Source: Bdellovibrionales bacterium (GTDB taxonomy: Bacteria; Bdellovibrionota; Bdellovibrionia; Bdellovibrionales; UBA840). Taken from it: a DNA stretch of 9,836 nt. A model generated the notes under the pieces. It was not told the DNA's origin. It searched no databases and saw only the letters and a program-made list of their open reading frames with translations. How positions within the stretch are numbered: position 1 is the stretch's first letter; every line of letters begins with the position of its first letter. Location: positions 1 to 9,836 of the forward strand of contig JAGRAL010000013.1 in the NCBI GenBank assembly GCA_020434605.1, read 5' to 3'. The position numbers and the translations under genes were made by a program. Below are positions 5,725 through 9,836 of the stretch, piece by piece.

Positions 5725-6831
5725 TTACCTCTTTTTGCAGTCTGGGAACTGCTGAATCATATCTTTTAACTTACTGTCATTAGCTCTAATTTTTTGCCAA
5801 TAGCTTTGGCTGCTATCAAAAAAAGTATAAGCTCTTTTTTCTTGGTTGCAACGTGTTCCTGAACTATCTGGGCCATACCAACCGCAAACTACACCTGCCA
5901 TGATTTGTACCGCACATGGGATGGCATTTTTTGGATTTGCCATCAATCTATTTCCGTTTGGTGTACCCATTAATGTTCTCGCCTGCATACGAGATTCTTT
6001 AGCGTCACAACCTGGTCCTCGGTATTTTCTATGAGGGTCCCATGCTTCGGGTAATTGAAAATCACTGACAGCTAAAGTATTTGTACCTTCGGCAGTAACA
6101 TTTGAAATACATTTTCCTTCATCCCACGCCAGGGCCGTAAATATCCAAACCCAAAATCCAATTTTTTGTGCATTATGAAAATTTTCAAAATTAGGACAAA
6201 GGTTTTTAAAATCATTAAACTCTGGATTTAAAAACACATCTGGTATTTTATCTCCGTGGTCTGATAAACTTGCTTTTCCATTGCCATTTAATTCTTTAGC
6301 TAAAAGCATACCGCTTGGACCATAGGTTCCGTCGGGCTGGATGTACTTATGACAGTTTTTATTGGCGCCGTCTGCTTCAAAGGCCGCTGTTAGCGGTGGT
6401 GGCGAATAAGACATTGCTATGTTTTTTTGAGCTACATCACTTATTGATGATACCAAATCAGCGTAAATAGAAGTTTTTGGTTTTGTAGGGCAGTTAGGTT
6501 TTATACTACTTCCTTGCAAAGTAAGGTTAGAGTTGAGCCAACCAACTGCAGTCTCTCCACTATTATTTTGAAATTGAACTTTATAATATGTTTGACCACT
6601 TACTTTTTTGGTATCGATCACTTTTAGGTTATCTGTGCTGTTAGGCCATCCAGCGGGGCTAACATTAGCTGGCAAAGTTTTGTCTAAGTCAGCTTTATGG
6701 TAGTTGCTATATTCCCATCCGGGCTGAGTATATAATGTGACTGTTTGAATGGGCCTTACATAAACAGTTGACTCAGTCAGAGCGCTGGCAAAAGGCAGAA
6801 ATAAGCTAAAAATCATCAGGATTGAATTCAC
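5725..6831 (-). CDS. Secreted SH3-domain protein with lysozyme/transglycosylase-like C-terminal domain
   Basis: This encodes 368 residues. MNSILMIFSLFLPFASA is a signal peptide. Residues ~22-107 (VYVRPIQTVTLYTQPG ... YYKVQFQNNSGETAVGWLNS) resemble a bacterial SH3 domain, often a cell-wall binder. The C-terminal half has the layout of lysozyme-like folds in predatory deltaproteobacteria: IFTALAWDEGKC (229-241), where Glu238 sits as in the 'A..ES.C' catalytic helix, then AVSDFQL (254-260) in place of the usual 'GLFQL', RGPGC, NPKNAIPCAVQIM and YWQKIR. Nine Cys suggest disulfides and periplasmic or extracellular action. The likely role is peptidoglycan cleavage; Glu238 as catalyst is inference. 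The start is GTG, with AGGAG only 3 bases upstream and an in-frame TAG two codons before, so no longer form is possible; ATG at residue 6 is the alternative. Confidence 0.75.
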   Translation of the reverse strand: MNSILMIFSLFLPFASALTESTVYVRPIQTVTLYTQPGWEYSNYHKADLDKTLPANVSPAGWPNSTDNLKVIDTKKVSGQTYYKVQFQNNSGETAVGWLNSNLTLQGSSIKPNCPTKPKTSIYADLVSSISDVAQKNIAMSYSPPPLTAAFEADGANKNCHKYIQPDGTYGPSGMLLAKELNGNGKASLSDHGDKIPDVFLNPEFNDFKNLCPNFENFHNAQKIGFWVWIFTALAWDEGKCISNVTAEGTNTLAVSDFQLPEAWDPHRKYRGPGCDAKESRMQARTLMGTPNGNRLMANPKNAIPCAVQIMAGVVCGWYGPDSSGTRCNQEKRAYTFFDSSQSYWQKIRANDSKLKDMIQQFPDCKKR

Positions 6832-6915
6832 AGGCTCCTATCGGGTTTTGAGTTGCGAATTCAAGGGTTTGGCCAGATTATTAGACAAAAGCCGGATAAA
6901 TTACAAAACACAAAA

Positions 6916-6945
6916 AGCATAGTGATATCAAATGGGTACAAACAA
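6916..6945 (-). promoter_or_regulatory. Weak candidate promoter of the lysozyme-like gene
   Basis: On the minus strand TTGTTT (6945-6940) lies 18 bases from TATGCT (6921-6916). It would leave an untranslated leader of about 75 bases before GTG 6831. Both boxes match consensus only 4 of 6, so the call is tentative. It is divergent from the efflux operon promoter and 39 bases from its palindrome. Confidence 0.3.
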
Positions 6946-6983
6946 AATATCGAAGTATTTGGTCTAGATATGCCTTAAAATGA

Positions 6984-7018
6984 ATCAAATATTTGTTTTA
7001 ATAAAACATCTGTTTGAT
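6984..7018. promoter_or_regulatory. Palindromic operator, probable TetR-family repressor site
   Basis: A 35-bp palindrome is centred on 7001: ATCAAAT at the left end mirrors GTTTGAT at the right (ATCAAA/TTTGAT perfect), and TGTTTTA mirrors TAAAACA around the centre, with 14 of 17 paired positions matching. Its right arm overlaps the -35 box of the promoter for the adjacent TetR-family gene, which fits repression by occlusion. That this gene's product binds here is inference from position, the usual arrangement in TetR-family regulators. Confidence 0.75.
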
Positions 7019-7042
7019 ATAAAAGAACAAATGATTTATACT
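7014..7042 (+). promoter_or_regulatory. Sigma70-type promoter of the efflux operon
   Basis: TTGATA (7014-7019) and TATACT (7037-7042) are separated by exactly 17 bases; each matches 5 of 6 consensus positions. Transcription would start near 7049, 15 bases before the ATG, leaving a short leader that contains AGGAGG at 7054-7059. The -35 overlaps the palindrome at 6984-7018. Confidence 0.75.
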
Positions 7043-7063
7043 CAATAAATAGTAGGAGGTTAT

Positions 7064-7678
7064 ATGGCAGTGGATACACCGGAACTAATTCGAAAGACGG
7101 CAAAAACCTTGTTCGCAGAAAAAGGCTTTGTGGCAACCTCAATCAGAGACATTACAGATGCAGGGGGCTTTAACGTAAGCGCTGTTAACTATCACTACGG
7201 TACTAAAGAGGGACTATTGATAGCTATAGTAAAAGAGTTTGTACAAAATGGCTTACATACGGCAGTTAAAATATTAGATACTCCTTCCAGTGTTGAAGAG
7301 TTTCGTGTTCGATTAGAGATATTTTTAAAAGAATTTTATGCAGCGGCAGGAAAAGATATTGAGGCTGTACAAATCATTCACGAGAGGTTGAATTATATAG
7401 CAAAAAGTCAGCCAGAAGTTTTCGATGAACTTTTTTTGCATGTTCATCATCGTATTATTAACTTTTTTGCAACAGCAAGAGATGTAGGTATACTAAGGCA
7501 AGATGTTGAGCCATTTTTTGCAACTATGATGGTGATGGGTTCAGCTACAAATCTATTTAGAACTTGTGCCATTCATGAAAGGCACCATAATTTTAACATC
7601 AACGATAAAGAAAAAATTCAAGATTTCGTGCACTTTCAAGTTAGAACTATTTTAAACGGTATGGTGGGTGAAAAATGA
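7064..7678 (+). CDS. TetR-family transcriptional regulator of the efflux operon
   Basis: This encodes 204 residues, the usual TetR size. The N-terminal helix-turn-helix is clear: IRKTAKTLFAEKGFVATSI, then RDITDAGGFNVSAVNYHYGTKEGLL (residues 27-52), with the conserved 'YHYGTKEGL' recognition-helix end. The C-terminal ~140 residues are the helical ligand-binding and dimer domain, too variable to predict the ligand. Such proteins repress their own promoter and release on drug binding. The start has AGGAGG 4 bases upstream. Its last codons overlap the next gene by ATGA (7675-7678), so repressor and outer-membrane channel are one transcript, which with the palindrome over the -35 box predicts negative autoregulation of the whole operon. 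Confidence 0.95.
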   Translation: MAVDTPELIRKTAKTLFAEKGFVATSIRDITDAGGFNVSAVNYHYGTKEGLLIAIVKEFVQNGLHTAVKILDTPSSVEEFRVRLEIFLKEFYAAAGKDIEAVQIIHERLNYIAKSQPEVFDELFLHVHHRIINFFATARDVGILRQDVEPFFATMMVMGSATNLFRTCAIHERHHNFNINDKEKIQDFVHFQVRTILNGMVGEK

Positions 7679-9093
7679 TAAAACTTTTTTTTCTTAATAT
7701 AGCTTTTGTTTCTGCTACAGCTATGGCGTCTGATAAATTCACCCTGACTGAGTATTTAGAGCAGGTTAAAAAAAATAGTCCCGAAGTACAATCGACGTAC
7801 TTAAATGTAGTCTCTTTAGAAAAGAGAGTGGATGAAGCAGACTTGGTCATTGCCCCCGTTGGTTATGCGGCATGGAATCATTCTTATGATGAGAAGCCAA
7901 CATCGAATCCAAGTTTTCAGGGTACTAAGTCAGTAGCCGACAGCATATTATTAGGTGTTAAAAAAGAAACCTTATTTGGTTTAAGTGCAGATTTATCTAT
8001 GGACCGTACTAACTATGATTTTTCTGATGCAACAGCACTGCCTGAGGAAAAGTACACCGATAGTCGTATTAGTTTAAAGTTAAATCAAAGTTTGTGGAAA
8101 AATGGTTTTGGAGAAATGGCTAGAGCTGAAAACAAAGCGGTAAAAGCAGCTATCCGTGCCGAGTTGATGGCGGCAAAATTCAAGTATAGAAATTTGATGA
8201 TTCAAGCAGAAAATACATATTGGTATTTAGCTTCTCTGCAACAAATTGTTAAGTTGCAACAAGACAATGTGGATAGTGCCGAAAAATTAAGTAAGTGGAT
8301 GGCGGGTCGTCAAAAACTAAATTTAGTGGATGATGTAGAATCGTTGCAAACGCAAGCAGCCTTACAGGCAAGAGACTTAGAGTTACAGCAATCAAAAGAT
8401 TTATTGAGCCAAACTAGGCATCAGTTCTACACTCTTTTAGGAAAAGCCGAGACAGCGGGAGAAGGTGATATTGAATTGCAACCACTTCCAGAAAAAGAAT
8501 GGGCTGATCAGTTGAAAGCGTTAAAACAAACAAAGCATTATAGAGAAGACTTTGAAGCTTTAAGAGCGCAGGCAAAAGCAGAAGAAGCTAAAACTGTTTC
8601 TATGAGATCTTCACTGAGGCCTCAATTAGATTTGCAAGCTTCATACAGCTCAAATGCAAGAGATGTAAAAGAGCGTGATAGCTATAAAGAAATAGAGGAT
8701 TTCGAACAACCTACATGGACTGTAGGAGTAAAGTTTTCGGTGCCACTGGATTTTGGACTAATGAATCGTTTAAAAAGAGGAAGTGAGTCAAAAATTGCAT
8801 CTAGTAAACTTGCTTATGAGCAAGCTAGCTTTGAAGAAGAGCGTACTTGGGATGATTTAGTTAGAATGCGAAAAGAGGCGCAGGCACGCTTTGAAAAAGC
8901 AGTAAATTTAGAAAAGCTTCGCACGAAACTAGTTGAAAGAGAAAGACGTCGTCACAGAAGTGGAAGAACCACTACCTTTCAAGCAATTACAAATGAGCAA
9001 GATCTCGCTTCGTCACAAGTTTTACGAATACAATCGCAGTTAAATTTAATACGGGCACATAATCAAATTAAAGTATTTGTGGAGGCATTATGA
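7675..9093 (+). CDS. TolC-like outer membrane efflux factor
   Basis: This encodes 472 residues. The signal peptide is MIKLFFLNIAFVSATAMA with cleavage expected before SDKF. The body has the two-fold OEP (outer membrane efflux protein) layout: an N-terminal helix-rich repeat with LTEYLEQVKKNSPEVQSTYLNVVSLEKRVDEAD, beta strands (YAAWNHSYD, VKFSVPLDFGLMNR), and two long coiled helices (the QQIVKLQQDNVDSAEKL and EEERTWDDLVRMRKEAQARFEKAV regions). It would form the trimeric channel-tunnel that carries exported compounds across the outer membrane for the RND pump encoded next. Start and stop overlap the neighbours by ATGA on both sides, so stoichiometry is probably set by translational coupling. 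No Cys-based lipobox is seen, unlike OprM/NodT-type factors. Confidence 0.93.
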   Translation: MIKLFFLNIAFVSATAMASDKFTLTEYLEQVKKNSPEVQSTYLNVVSLEKRVDEADLVIAPVGYAAWNHSYDEKPTSNPSFQGTKSVADSILLGVKKETLFGLSADLSMDRTNYDFSDATALPEEKYTDSRISLKLNQSLWKNGFGEMARAENKAVKAAIRAELMAAKFKYRNLMIQAENTYWYLASLQQIVKLQQDNVDSAEKLSKWMAGRQKLNLVDDVESLQTQAALQARDLELQQSKDLLSQTRHQFYTLLGKAETAGEGDIELQPLPEKEWADQLKALKQTKHYREDFEALRAQAKAEEAKTVSMRSSLRPQLDLQASYSSNARDVKERDSYKEIEDFEQPTWTVGVKFSVPLDFGLMNRLKRGSESKIASSKLAYEQASFEEERTWDDLVRMRKEAQARFEKAVNLEKLRTKLVERERRRHRSGRTTTFQAITNEQDLASSQVLRIQSQLNLIRAHNQIKVFVEAL

Positions 9094-9836
9094 ATTTATC
9101 CGAATTATCAATAAAACGTCCCGTATTCATGACCTGTGTGCTTCTACTTTTAATAGTGCTAGGATTATTTTCTTTTAAGAAATTGCCAGTGGATTTATTT
9201 CCTGATGTAACCTTTCCTGTTGTAAGAGTAGTGACACCATACCCAGGTGCTGGGCCTAAAGAAATTGAGACTCTAGTTTCAAAGCCAATTGAAGAAGAAA
9301 TAGGTACTATCAGTGGGATTAAAGTAGTTCGTTCAGTGAACCAAGAAGGTGTATCTATTGTTGTTGCTGAATTTACGTTAGAAACAGATATTAAATATGC
9401 TGAACAGCAAGTAAGAGATAAGGTTTCTAGTGCAAGGGTGGAGCTGCCTGATGACGTAAAAGAATCTACTATCAAACGCCTTGATCCTGCAGATCAGCCG
9501 ATTGTGATCATGGCATTAACAATGGATTTAAAGCCTGGTGAATTATTTGATCTTGCCGATGAGGTGATACGACCTAAGCTAGAACAAGTAAATCAAGTGG
9601 GTCTTGTTGATATACTAGGTGGTCGTAAAAGAGAAATCCATGTCGAGTTAGACAGAGAAAAGCTTGCAAGGTTTAATTTATCAGTTGCGGGAGTGTCTGA
9701 CAGATTGGCAGCAGCAGGACAAAATATTCCTGCCGGATCTGTAACCAGAGAGCAAATGGGTAAAGACATGGTCTTTAGAACTGTCGGTGAGTTTGAGTCT
9801 GTAAAACAGATTAGCGAATCTGCTGTTAACTTTTAT
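9090..9836 (+). CDS. RND-family efflux permease, N-terminal 249 residues (3' end outside window)
   Basis: The frame is open from ATG 9090 to the window end. It starts MNLSELSIKRPVFMTCVLLL, the cytoplasmic 'S-I-RPVF' signature followed by transmembrane helix 1 (about residues 12-28), then the periplasmic porter loop with LPVDLFPDVTFPVV, TPYPGAGPKEIE, KPIEEEIGTISGI and VRDKVSSARVELP. These are conserved in AcrB/MdtB-like HAE1-type proton-driven drug pumps; the full protein should be about 1000-1050 residues. It would export small molecules from periplasm or inner membrane through the TolC-like channel. ATG overlaps the channel's TGA by 4 bases. The substrate class cannot be told from this part: the proton-relay residues in helix 4 lie beyond the end. 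Confidence 0.95.
   Translation, partial: MNLSELSIKRPVFMTCVLLLLIVLGLFSFKKLPVDLFPDVTFPVVRVVTPYPGAGPKEIETLVSKPIEEEIGTISGIKVVRSVNQEGVSIVVAEFTLETDIKYAEQQVRDKVSSARVELPDDVKESTIKRLDPADQPIVIMALTMDLKPGELFDLADEVIRPKLEQVNQVGLVDILGGRKREIHVELDREKLARFNLSVAGVSDRLAAAGQNIPAGSVTREQMGKDMVFRTVGEFESVKQISESAVNFY

Noticed and set aside
9068..9475. Minus-strand open frame of 135 codons
   Set aside because: Lies opposite the clear RND pump N-terminus; low-complexity Ser/Thr-rich translation typical of an antisense frame.

Overview
The window looks like chromosomal DNA from an AT-rich Gram-negative bacterium, most likely a low-GC member of the Bdellovibrionota or a related former deltaproteobacterial lineage. The basis is outer-membrane machinery (two lipoproteins with clear lipoboxes, a TolC-type channel, an RND pump), several secreted Cys-containing small proteins, a DUF3299-type protein remnant, and a secreted SH3 plus lysozyme-like protein of a style I associate with Bdellovibrio-like genomes. 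The assignment is inference from protein style; no marker gene settles it.

Layout. Positions 1-808 (+) hold the tail of an acidic protein followed by a tightly coupled HEAT-repeat-like exported protein. Converging on it, with stop codons sharing a TTAA, is a two-gene minus-strand lipoprotein operon (2719 to 805): a 474-residue lipoprotein with an Ig-like/carboxypeptidase-regulatory-like N-terminal domain, and a BamC-like 168-residue lipoprotein. A tRNA-Met(CAT) with its own TTGACA promoter element and an intrinsic terminator follows (2950-3099). Next comes an accessory patch: a triplicated 8-bp repeat, a complete ISL3-family insertion sequence (about 3170-4447) with recognisable imperfect inverted repeats, and a decayed DUF3299 gene with an in-frame TAG where a Trp is expected, followed by a tRNA-5'-end-like decamer and a strong hairpin.

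From 6831 down to 4931 (minus) there are three exported proteins: a 368-residue SH3 plus lysozyme-like protein, a 136-residue four-Cys protein translationally coupled to it, and an 88-residue four-Cys protein probably transcribed from its own promoter. The coupled pair is the best candidate here for something undescribed: a peptidoglycan-active enzyme with a co-made periplasmic partner, possibly an inhibitor or immunity protein (hypothesis).

From 7064 to the end (+) there is a tripartite-efflux type operon: TetR-family repressor, TolC-like outer-membrane factor, and the N-terminal 249 residues of an RND permease, each joined by a 4-base ATGA overlap. A 35-bp palindrome at 6984-7018 overlaps the -35 element of a good sigma70-type promoter and is the likely site of autoregulation. 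No membrane fusion protein gene is present between the channel and the pump, so it should lie downstream or elsewhere.
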